This document shows positions 10,995-20,780 of a DNA stretch of 32,092 bases, piece after piece. Source of the DNA: Neelides folsomi (taxonomy: Eukaryota; Arthropoda; Collembola; Neelipleona; Neelidae); assembly GCA_034687125.1 (NCBI GenBank), contig JAQGBZ010000562.1, positions 1-32,092 of the forward strand, written 5' to 3'. Position 1 is the first letter of the stretch; every line of letters begins with the position of its first letter. The notes below the pieces were generated by a model. That model did not search any database. It was not told where the DNA came from and saw only the letters and a program-made list of their open reading frames with translations. The position numbers were made by a program, and so were the translations under genes.

Positions 10995-12481
10995 TCCCGA
11001 TCACAATTGTAGAAGTTCACCAACAACTCACAGACACCAAGGAAGGAGAATCTTCAACAACAACACGAAGACTCCCGCCGCCACCAACACCTTTAAAGTT
11101 TAAAGGCTTTAAACCCATTTAAAGTTTAATTGTAATTAAGTATATTTAGTTGTGAGGGAAGAGTTAAAAGAACCCTGGAGAGATCCTTGTGGTATTTCCA
11201 TCTCACTCTTTTTTTAGAATTGCCAAATCTGTGCAAACTGCAATTCCGCCTTTGTTAATAAAAGGAAGAATGGGAAGGACAAGACCTTTGGTTTTAAACT
11301 CTTTTTAACTCAATGAATTTAATCCTTCAACTCGGTTTCATTCCAAGACCCAGAATCGGCCAAATATTCAACTCCTTTAAAGTTAACTCCAATTAATTAA
11401 AATTTAAAGTTACAATTTCCGGGATTCAAAATTGTGGATTGCCAACACATTCGCCAAATTGGCCAGATTCTCATCAAGTAAGTTATTTAAATGGGTTAAT
11501 GTTTAAAACTAATCGGCATTACATTTTGTTTAATCGATAATTAACATTTTGTAAACATTGAGAATCAACCATGAGGTTTTCCCATACGGTTCATTAATAT
11601 CATTAATAATATAAAAGGAATATACCATAACCATATATCATATATATTTTATTTATATAAAATATTCTATATAATTTCATCAACATTCATAGTGTTTATA
11701 AATTCATTGTTTTGAAAGGTTTACATTATTATTCTATACATAAATATTTTATTTTATAATCATTATTTAATGTTAATGTGTATTAAGCACATTATTCATA
11801 ATTATTAATTTTCATTTTTGGTAGCATCGTAAATGGATAAAGTTTTAGTTAATGGGTTTTAGATCGGATAATGTGAGTTGTGAAAGTAAATATCAAACAC
11901 CTGGGAAAGAACTGCGTCGTCGTTCTCCCCAGTTTATCAATCATTGGATCATTCAATTACCTAACACTTTTCCTTATAACTTGGACTTTTATGATCTCCC
12001 ATATCCATTAACATTAAATACAAATATTCATATGCCCCTATTAAGCAAATGTACACAAATGTATGATATACTTACTTTTAGAACCTGTATATTAGTATAG
12101 GTAATTAGAAATATTAAAAGAACTCCCTAATGTTATCACATTCAGTTACTAATATTATTATTTTCATTCTAATCATTTTACACATTCGAATGGAACAATT
12201 TCAACCAAACTCTTCAATTTTGTTATTTGATATGCATATTTGATATATTGTATTACTGTATGATATATTTTTATAAACAAATTGAAAAGTTGAATTGATT
12301 TTGGTTATTTTCCATTAGTGAGAAATGTTTATAATCTTCATCCTTTGTTTTGGTTCAATCAGTTCAAATTGAAACGAATACCAAAAATACCAATGGTATA
12401 CGTTATACACAGGTATGTATGCTAAGTACAGATAGATATGTACTCTATGTTATGTCAGATATGTTGAATATAATTTAGTTA

Positions 12482-12516
12482 AAAGGATGAAACTTTTAAC
12501 CAAAGTTTCATCCTTT
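12482..12516. repeat. Perfect 15-bp hairpin
   Basis: AAAGGATGAAACTTT (12482-12496) and AAAGTTTCATCCTTT (12502-12516) are exact inverted repeats around a 5-nt loop. It lies inside the long 5' intron. The arm end TTCATCCTTTG recurs near 12339. Confidence 0.8.
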
Positions 12517-13662
12517 GTAATTGATCAAACATTTTCATCATCTGCTTATTCATTAATTTAATTGATATTCAGTCCTTAAATCCTATTCATTTACCAATTC
12601 ATTTACCATAATGTAGCAAATTATCAAAGAAGTTCATCAAAGAAGTTCATTCATCAGCATCAATTATAAATTAACCCAACTTTCAATCTTTTGAGCTTTC
12701 AATTGACGAAGGAAATTTTGATAAGACCAAATCTCACATTTTTTCTCTTCATTTTTCCTCAAAAATGAACCAGTCTGGTTTTCCTTTTAGCCTTTAATTC
12801 TATATCACTAGATTCTAAATATAAGCGTATATTATGTATATCTACATGTGCAAGTACAGATCTGTATTAATTTAATATAAAAATTGATATAAATTAATTA
12901 TTAATATTATTAATATACGGAATTTATCTTTATTTTACATATTATAAATATTTATAGATATACCCTAATAGATAATGTAATGTAAAGATAATATAATGTA
13001 ATATTGACTAAAGTTCAAGATAATCTTCTTATACATACCCCTCATAATAAATAGAATAAATATATGAAATATGTATTTATCTTGGATAGTTTTGATTCAA
13101 GGAATCATATTTTTTTCTTAATGATTAGAGACGGGTTAAATGTATAGGAAGCTGAAAGAGATTTGAGAGGTTATCTTTTTTCTACGTCAATCCATCATTG
13201 TGTGTCTGGAGAGGGAGGGAGGTCGACGAGTGACGTCGGGGATGTCAAGGCAAAAATCCCAACCGGTTCAAATTCCGCATCATTTGCATTCAATACCCAA
13301 TCTCTTTACTACACAAATCAGACACGTACTTTACTTCACTTTGTCCACGTTCTCCGACAACGCCTAAAATTATTCGCTTTTTTATATACCTTTTTGTATA
13401 TCACTTTTTATATCTCTTTTTATATCGCTTTTTATGTCTCTTTTTTAAGAATGCAAATAATGAAACAATTCATAAATCATACAGTTTTTATATACAGGAA
13501 ATATTGATTTACAAAAAATATTGATATTCAGCTACATTTGTACATGTATTTATACAATGAACCAGATAAGAATTTGATTTTATAATTTATCGAAAGTGTT
13601 GAATGAGTTAATAGCAATCACAATTAATCTAACAGAGTTAACAGATAATTACAGGAAGAGTA

Positions 13663-13728
13663 CAGTTAGCTAGAAATGGCAATTAGTTAACTGGAAATGT
13701 CAATTAGTTAACTGGTGATGGTAATTAG
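13663..13728. repeat. 21-bp tandem repeat
   Basis: Two full copies beginning AATTAGTTAACTGG lie at 13681-13701 and 13702-13722. A degenerate copy precedes them and a 6-nt start follows. The repeat is intronic and no function is apparent. Confidence 0.75.
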
Positions 13729-14492
13729 ATTTTTATAGTTTTAATGATAAATGGTGACAAATGATAAAAGATTCTTGTTGGAATATTGTTGGAAATGATA
13801 AAATGTAAATGATAAGAAAAGATCTCAAAAGAGTTTTCAATGTAAACAGAGAATGGAAAGTTTCCCCTTTTTATCGTCAAATATTTCTCCATTTTATTGA
13901 ACAAGGATCAATATTTGAATCTTAATGTTAAACATAGGAATTGGAATTGATATAAGAAATTGACATAAGGAATTCAGAACGTGAACTTACACGTTCATCA
14001 CTCTCTCAATGTAAATCAAATAAGTAAATAGTCCAAATACCAATCATATACCTTAACACGATGGTTAATCAAACAATCTACTATTAAGCATTTAAGCATT
14101 AGAATATTTGTATATGTAATTATAAATAACTAATCGTTAACTTTAATCTTACTTTTATCATAGTTAAATGTACGTTTAAAATTAGAATGTACATTAAATA
14201 AATGGAATTTATGTTCATATTGGCATTTAAGCTTTTGGGTTTCTTTGTTGTGTTTAGTTAAAGAGAAAAAGTAAATAGGATTAAGAAGCTTCAGAGAATT
14301 TTATTTTTAATTTGGTTTTTCTGGTTTAAAGTTTATTTAATTATTTTAACCTATTTAAACCTATTTCAATTTAACAACGAATCCATCCTTTACTTATTGG
14401 AACTGCTTATCTTTATTTATTTCTCATTTTCTTATTGCCATTTGAAGGAGAAACTTCATTTATTTTATTTTGTATTTTGTAGGAGTTGAATC

Positions 14493-15233
14493 ATGGCTTT
14501 TATGATGCCCGTGGTGAAGAAGAATTATTCCCTTTATGGAGCTCCCCAACAACGCCAACGACGAACTTCCTCAGAAACCTCCACCGACAGCGGAGGAAAG
14601 TCGACGGGGAAAGTGAAGAGGAAAACAAAGTCGGAAACGACGTCGCTGTCGACCTCGTTGTCGACTTCACCCGCAGCAGTGATTCCTGTCCCATTGCCAA
14701 GGCCCTCAGCGGCAATTCCCATCCAAACACCCAAGGAAATGCTTTTAATGCGAAGAGTTCGGGGATCAGCTCCGACACTTGCGCCGTCAACATCAAACTT
14801 TGTTAAACCGTAAGGAATCAATAAAAATTAATTAATTAACTATGATTAATCATAATTAAAATTATATATATTTAAGTCGAAAAAATTAATTTTTTTATTA
14901 TTTATTAACTCAATTTTGTAAATTAATGAAATAGATTTAGGGATAGAAAAGAAAAATTAATAAATTATTAAGGTTTATTATAATTAGTTAATAAATTGTT
15001 AATGTTAATTATACTAATTAGTTAATTTCAATTGTTTTAGTGTGAAGACGGGTAACAACACAGCTCCGACTGGAAATTCACCGATTCATTTGATTTCCTC
15101 TCCTTCGCATTCGAGCCATTCGTCATCGTCGTCATCGTGTGAGTCAAATCGTTCGATCCGATTCCATCAGAAGCTCGTGGCCAAACTCCGTCGTTCCTTC
15201 AGATTTAAAGACCCGGCCCCGTCTGCCACATGA
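14493..15233 (+). CDS. Small Ser-rich basic protein, unknown
   Basis: Two exons, 14493-14809 and 15041-15233, join in phase 2 through GTAAGG and TTGTTTTAG, giving 169 aa. The ATG lies 10 nt after an acceptor, so the 5'UTR is spliced. The protein starts MAFMMPVVKKNYSLYGAP, which looks like a conserved N-terminal motif, but I cannot name the family. It continues with an Arg/Lys/Ser/Thr-rich middle (residues about 20-60), a Pro/Ala stretch, a run of Ser/His (residues about 125-140) and a basic amphipathic end (FHQKLVAKLRRSFRFKD). No signal peptide, membrane span or catalytic motif is visible. It is probably intracellular and mostly disordered. Codon choice in the Ser/Thr stretches is GC-richer than the flanks, supporting real coding. 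AATAAA follows at 15368. Confidence 0.65.
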
Positions 15234-16363
15234 CCGTTTGGGGAAATTGACTCGCGGATTGGATTTGGAGAAGACTGAGGAAGACAAAAAGATTTAAAAT
15301 CCGACTCCTCGACCATGTATTATTAAATACAATAGAAACAGATTCTATATTCTTTTAATGCCAAGAAAATAAATTAGTTGAGAATTGGTAATGAATTACC
15401 ATTAATTTTTAATTATAAATGAACAGCAATTAATTTTTATTAGAAATAATTGGAGTACATTAAAATTTCCTTTGATTAAACTAATATAATTTAAAGAAAT
15501 TTTTATTTTAATTATTTTATTTTAAGTTTGATTCGGAATTTAGAAACAATTCAATTGACTCGTTTCCGTTATCTTTTAATTAGACTGACATTGAGAAAAT
15601 TTAATAATGATGTTATTATTAATTTTACTTATCGTTAATTTATATTTAGTTGGTGTATTTAAGTTTAAGCCTTTGACTCATTGAGATTCTTGAGAGATAA
15701 AATAAATTAAATTAAGGTAAATTGAAGGACTTTTAGATTGAGCTTAATTCCTAAAATAATTGTTACTTAGACTTAACTAAATTGTGTGAATTATTGTCCA
15801 TTTTATTCATTTGTGTAAAATTTAATTTTTATGTTTAATCGAATATGAATACAAAAAATCATGAGCTATTCGAACACGAAAAGTTAAACTTTCAAATTAT
15901 GTAAAATGTAATTAAATGCAATTGATTTAATTATTTAAATCTAGTTTTATTGTTCTTTTTAGTCTTAAAAGGTGCGTTTGAATTATTATTTTTAATCTTT
16001 AATGAATATGAATAATATGTATGTAAATTTCATTTCGGATAGATGTTGATATTGTGAGAAGTATTATGAAACTACGAAAGAAGTGTATGAGAAGTGCTCA
16101 TATGTAATAACTAAGATTATGTCTTATAAATGTAAAGTTGTACGACGTGTAGTCATCAAGATGAAATCTTTGTAATATGATCAATAATCACATGTTAATA
16201 ATTTAATTAACAATCAGTTGGAATAAATCAATACATTTGATGAGTAATAATAAAATATAACCCAAGTTTTCATTCATTTATTAATTTTACACATATAAGT
16301 ATAAAGTTTAATTAATTAGTTAAGCACTAATTAAATAATTAAGTGTTTAAATTCTAAAGTCAA
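15234..16363. other. Convergent intergenic region
   Basis: This region separates two converging genes. It holds the 3'UTR of the Ser-rich gene (AATAAA at 15368-15373) and, near the right end, the minus-strand AATAAA (16282-16277) of the next gene. The rest is AT-rich sequence in which I see no gene, repeat or RNA. Confidence 0.5.
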
Positions 16364-16842
16364 TTAGCGGGATTCATAAACTGGCGGCAGCTTCCATTTA
16401 ACATTTGACAAATTGATTCCAAAAAGCGACGGGTGATTATTCAGGTAAGCGGGAATTCGTTGTAGTTTGAAAGGAAGCGTTTTGTAATTTTTATCATCAG
16501 TTGGTAAACCTAATTAAATAAAAGGTTAACTAATTAATTAAACTGCAATTAAATTAAATCAAGTATACCAATATGAATAAAAGAACTTCCATCTTGTTTT
16601 GTGCATAAATAAACGGGACAACACGCTCCGAAGAATCCGAGGAATCCCGAATTGAAGTCTTGAGCCGTCGAGTGACAAATTGCATTGGTGGACGGCGGAA
16701 TGCAATTCACTCCTGGACATTTCTTATTCACTTCATCAATTTCCTTTTCTTTCCCCGATGACGTCAGAGAAACTTCGGAAATCTCAAGGACCAACCAAAT
16801 TGAACTCAAAAGGAGGAAATTCAATAAATTGGGAAAATCCAT
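16364..16842 (-). CDS. Small secreted cysteine-rich protein A
   Basis: Two exons, 16842-16569 and 16509-16364, join in phase 1, giving 139 aa. I start at ATG 16842 (MDFPNLLNFLLL); the frame extends upstream only through a TTG. Residues 1 to about 27 form a signal peptide. The mature part has a short Cys-rich block (residues about 40-85) with spacing C-x4-C-x8-C-x16-CC-x4-C, that is KKCPGVNC then a GACCPVYLC end. A Cys-free tail ends VKWKLPPVYESR. The Cys pattern and the phase-1 intron just after the block are shared with the neighbour at 17568-18045, so the two are probably paralogues. The block is a little like a half von Willebrand C module, but I would not assign it. Function unknown, extracellular. 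Confidence 0.7.
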
Positions 16843-17567
16843 TATTTGCAAATTACTCTCTATTCATATATTGAAAAATGTAGCAGGAATAATTTAATTA
16901 TATTTCACTTGTTGTTGTACATATTTTTAAAGGCCAATTAACTTCAGTTTAATTATGACAATAAAAGTTTAATGAAATTTTGGCCTTTTAACGATTTCTG
17001 ACTAAAAGCATAAAAGCAATTAATGGAAGTTTCGAGAAATGGAAAATAAAAATTGTTGAGTCATAAAACTTTTGTTTTTATTACCCAAAAACAGTCAGCG
17101 TCCAAAGTCAGTTTTGTGTCATTTGCAATTATTTTTTTGCAAGTCTTTTTAATGTCAGACAAAAGGTCATTTTAAATATTTTATAAAAATTAACTTTAAC
17201 ATTAAACAATTTTTATATTTTACAGTTTAATTGTTTTGTATAACTGTATATTAAGCATTTAATTAAGTTGATTAATCAATATGCACAAATGGATGATTAA
17301 TTAATAAAATTAAAGCTTATTAAATCGCTCATAAAAGTCACACATTCTTTTGTTAGTCAAACTTTGTTAAGTTAAGTATAAATACAAAGTAAGAATAAAT
17401 GAGTTATAAGAAAACATTTAACGATCGTAAAGAAGGAGGAACCAATAAGAGAAAGTTTCATTTACAAATGTGTAATGTAAAGTTAATTAAAAACGGTTGA
17501 GTCATTTTTATACAGATGGGGATTTAAATAAAAATTAAGTTAAAATTGAGTAACGTTAATTAATGAA
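16843..17567. other. Spacer between the two cysteine-rich genes
   Basis: Upstream region of protein A on the minus strand. A TTTAAAAATA element near 16925-16935 could serve as its TATA box. I see nothing else with support. Confidence 0.35.
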
Positions 17568-18045
17568 TTAATGAATTATGATTATCCGAAAAGACTTCCA
17601 AAGATATTGGGAAGGGAATGTGGGAATCCTCCAGTTCTGAAAGAAGACGAACTTGATGAAAATCCGCTCCCTGATGAACTGCTTCCTGTTCAATTTTAAT
17701 ATACAATTAGTTAAATATAATTAATATACTTAAATAACTAATATACTTAAAAAGAACAAAGAACAACCTAAATCAAACTATAAAAATTTTGGGATTTTTT
17801 TTGATAAAATAAAACTATTTTAAATATATTCTCGGCTTTAATATTAATTTTAAATTTAACGAACCATAAACTTCATAAACTCCGCCATTTCCATCAGGAC
17901 AAGACCAAACAGTACAACAGCCTTGTTTGCGTGATTCTCTGCATTGAGTGCTTGGTGCAGGTGTGCAACTCGTTCTCGAACAATCTTGAGCGACAACCAT
18001 CAAAATGGTCGCCAATAAAACAAAAATCTCTTTTGTGTATTTCAT
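17568..18045 (-). CDS. Small secreted cysteine-rich protein B
   Basis: The first exon (18045-17865) is clear: ATG directly after an acceptor, signal peptide MKYTKEIFVLLATILMVVA, then a six-Cys block with C-x4-C-x7-C-x7-CC-x4-C spacing (DCSRTSC...GCCTVWSC), and a split Gly codon at a phase-1 GT. The second exon from 17686 gives a Ser-rich stretch (residues about 61-76). As written, the frame runs to TAA 17570-17568, giving 99 aa. The end is uncertain. The donor is weak (GTTCGT). A second acceptor-like CTTTTCAG lies inside the exon. In the neighbouring frame a more natural ending, GGFPHSLPNIFGSLFG, stops at 17582; a 1-nt length error in a T run could explain this. Paralogue of protein A. Extracellular, role unknown. 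Confidence 0.6.
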
Positions 18046-18378
18046 CTATTTTAAAAATTCAAAATTAACTCCAATTAACTAAAATTAACATTAATAAACT
18101 TAAACCACAATTAACTTAAAAAATTAATTTTATGTAAATTCTCTAAAAAATTGAATTATAATGATTTATTATGTTAAAATTACCTTGGTTGAATTTGATT
18201 AAAAAATAAATTTTTTTCCTATTAAAGTTTAAATCAAACCAAATCGAGGTAAATGGAATAGTAATTGCAATTAATTTTAATTCGAAGATAAATTAATTGG
18301 ATTAAGCAGGAAGTTGTGGATAAAAATAAGAAACGCAGGGGTTTGAAATGTTGAATAGAGAAAGTTGGTTTGAAGTTG

Positions 18379-18386
18379 TTTTTATA
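18379..18386 (-). promoter_or_regulatory. TATA box of cysteine-rich protein B
   Basis: Minus-strand TATAAAAA lies upstream of a leader that ends at a GTAATT donor (about 18184). The matching acceptor TTAAAATAG lies directly before the ATG at 18045. This gives a coherent promoter, 5'UTR and 5' intron. Confidence 0.55.
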
Positions 18387-19017
18387 TTCCAAATTTTCCT
18401 TTTTTATTCTGAGGTTTAATGAAGTGTTGGATTATTAACTATTCAAATTTAACTATCGATGACATGCTGTGTATGAACAAATGAACATTAAATGGACCTT
18501 TGTTCGACGAACATTCCTTAAATGTAATTATTATTCACTTTTAAACCTTCTATTTAATACGTGTTATAAATCGAATGACTAAAATGACTCATTTTCCTTT
18601 TTACCAATTCATTACCAATAAAGCCAATAAAGTTAATGTGCTAAAATTGGCAAACTCATATAAATGTTATTCAGGTTATTCAGACTGCTTAGTTTTATAG
18701 TTTTTCTTAAAAATATCGTGACGTGAATTGTAAATTGTTGTTTTGATGTTTTTCAATGAGTCAAGAATTTTAACAGACTTATGATGTTTATTTAAGAATT
18801 TTATTAATCATTTAATTATCATTTATCATTTAATCATCGTTTTCATCATTTTGATATAAACTTTTATTTTAGTGACAATGACAAGTTTAGCTTTTAATTA
18901 CCTACAAGGTATTTAAGAATTTAATAAATATAATTACTATTTAAAAAATCAATGCAAAAAACTATTTACACTTGCCAAAAAGACAAAATTGAAGCTAAAA
19001 ATCTAAAACGAATTTAA
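18387..19017. other. Spacer upstream of cysteine-rich protein B
   Basis: AT-rich sequence between the promoter of protein B and the 3' end of the LEA-like/WAP gene. No gene or repeat is recognised. Confidence 0.4.
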
Positions 19018-19023
19018 TTTATT
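19018..19023 (-). terminator. Poly(A) signal of the LEA-like/WAP gene
   Basis: Minus-strand AATAAA lies 13 nt past the TAG stop at 19038-19036. Confidence 0.5.
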
Positions 19024-19035
19024 TAATTAAAAAAG

Positions 19036-20780
19036 CTAATTTGAATAAATGGCCATTTCGCAAATCCCAATAGAAGTATTTGGTGGGCAGGCGTAAAAGC
19101 AGCATTTCTTTGTTCCTGGACATTCTGCATCTGTTTTACATTGGGAGGATTCTGAAGTGAGTTGAATGCAGCGAAGCCCCGCGTCCAATGAACGACATTT
19201 TCCTTTGGTTTTGTCAACTTTGACCACGGCGATTGGAGTTGGTGGAGTTCCATCTGTTTCTTTTACTCCTTCGCCAACCAACACTGGGCCTCCTTCAGTT
19301 GTGCCTTTTAACCAGTTTAAATTAAATTTTAATTAACTTTAGTTAAAAGAATATAAAATTCGAATTTTTTTAAAAAAATCTTAATTTTTTGTTATTTTAA
19401 CAGGTGATTAATATTATAATTGTAATTGATTTGTTTTACTTTTAAATTAAATTTAAACATTATTAATTATTAATATAATAGAAGTTTAATTGAGCTAATT
19501 ATGAAAATAATGCAAATAAAATGAAAAAAGCTGATGAAAATAAATTTAAATTTTCTATTTAATTTGAAATTAATTAACTAAAGAGATTGGATTTTATTCA
19601 TTAAGTGCTTTATTGGACGTTTTTGTCATTTTCACCTTTTTCTGGTTCTGGTTCTGAAGCGCCTTCGACAACTCCGCGCTTGACAACTCCGCCAGTTGGT
19701 GAAATTGGCATGTGAATTTCCTCAATTTCTTCCCCTTCGTTCATTTTCGTTCCAATGTGGCGTTTGTTTCGCTGTGGCTTGGAAAGTTTCTTAATTGGGG
19801 ATTTCGTGGTTTCTTCTGGTTCTTCACTGCTGGAAGACGAAGCTAAATAAAATAAATAATTTAAATATGAAAGTGAAAATATATTGATTTTTATCAGGTA
19901 TTTAAATTAATTATTTTAAATCTGTTCAAAAATTATATTTATTTTTAAATTTAAAGAAAAAACCAATATAAAATATTCAGTTTCAGTAGTTTCGAAGATT
20001 TATTTATTTCCTTACAATTGCTTGTGCTGGAACTATTCCCGAAATTGTCTTTAACAAATTTTCCAACACTGCTGGCTGCAGATTCAGCTAATTGACAAAT
20101 TAATTTTTATTTTTTAATTAATTCAATTCTATGAATATTGAATTACTAAATAGTACAATTTTGTTAATTATACATAAAAGCATAATATTTAATATAATTT
20201 TTGTTGATTTTTTTAGCGTCAGACCAATTTATTTGGATTTGATTTTGAATTGAATTTGGCGGATTTTCGTATGAAATTTGGCGCCATGTTTAATTGAGTT
20301 CCAAAGTCACTTGTGTTTCTTTCAAGTTTCAAGGCGGAACTTTATAAATTAAATTTAAATACCTTTGCTTTTAACCGCCGCAGAGAAATCTTTAGCTTTT
20401 TCCATTAAATCCGCCCCGGCGCCTTTAACTTTCTCGCCCGCCTGTTCCCCAAACTCTTTTGCTTTTTCTCCAAACTCCCGGGTTTTCTCGCCCACTTCCT
20501 TACCAAAATCCTTGGCCTTTTCCATCACTTTCGACCCAAATTCCTTCATTTTTTCTTCCATGGTCTTACCATCTTCAGAAGTTGAATTCGTCGCTGCGAT
20601 AATTTCGTCCACGAGTTTTTTCTTCTCTTCGACAATCGTTGCATTTCCATCGTCAACTCCAACTTTTTTGATTTGTCCCGCCAAAGCAGTTTTTCCGTTC
20701 CCGTCTTTTTTGGTGATTGGCGTTGATGAAATTGGTTCTTGGGTCAGAAACACCAAAAAGGCGCCAAATGTTAAAAACAT
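19036..20780 (-). CDS. Secreted LEA-like helical protein with WAP domain
   Basis: Four exons join in phase 1 throughout: 20780-20363, 20087-20016, 19842-19636 and 19304-19036, giving 321 aa. A signal peptide (MFLTFGAFLVFLTQ) is followed by a charged helix region. Residues about 73-139 are a run of roughly 11-residue amphipathic repeats (MEKAKDFGKEVG, EKTREFGEKAK, EFGEQAGEKVK and similar) like group-3 LEA proteins or apolipoprotein-type helices. A Ser/Glu/basic linker follows. The end is a WAP four-disulfide core with all eight Cys and the diagnostic C-x5-C-x5-CC-x3-C (SSQCKTDAECPGTKKCC). WAP domains often inhibit serine proteases or act in immunity; LEA-like helices stabilise proteins or membranes in drying or cold. 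Reading through the exon 3 donor would give a shorter, WAP-less form ending at 19610. The 5'UTR is spliced. Confidence 0.7.

Larger units (their letters stand above)
11015..14482 (+). other. 5'UTR exon and 3-kb first intron
   Basis: I infer a noncoding first exon at about 11015-11477 (CAA before GTAAGT at 11478) and an intron to the acceptor TTTTGTAG at 14481-14482. The intron is AT-rich. It holds a perfect 15-bp-arm hairpin (12482-12516), a direct repeat of TCAAAGAAGTTCA near 12625-12650, a TTTTTATATC-type short tandem repeat near 13376-13445, a 21-bp tandem repeat (13681-13722) and a locally GC-richer patch at 13195-13345. Open frames at 11852 and 13163 have no recognisable content and I do not call them genes. 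Confidence 0.4.

Noticed and set aside
11852..12100. 82-codon open frame on the plus strand
   Set aside because: No recognisable motif, AT-driven composition, no splice or promoter context; it lies inside an inferred intron.
13163..13507. 114-codon open frame with a hydrophobic repetitive end
   Set aside because: The hydrophobic part is only a translation of the TTTTTATATC short tandem repeat, and the rest shows no family features.
19023..19253. Alternative minus-strand frame over the WAP exon
   Set aside because: It loses the eight-cysteine WAP pattern that the adjacent frame shows.
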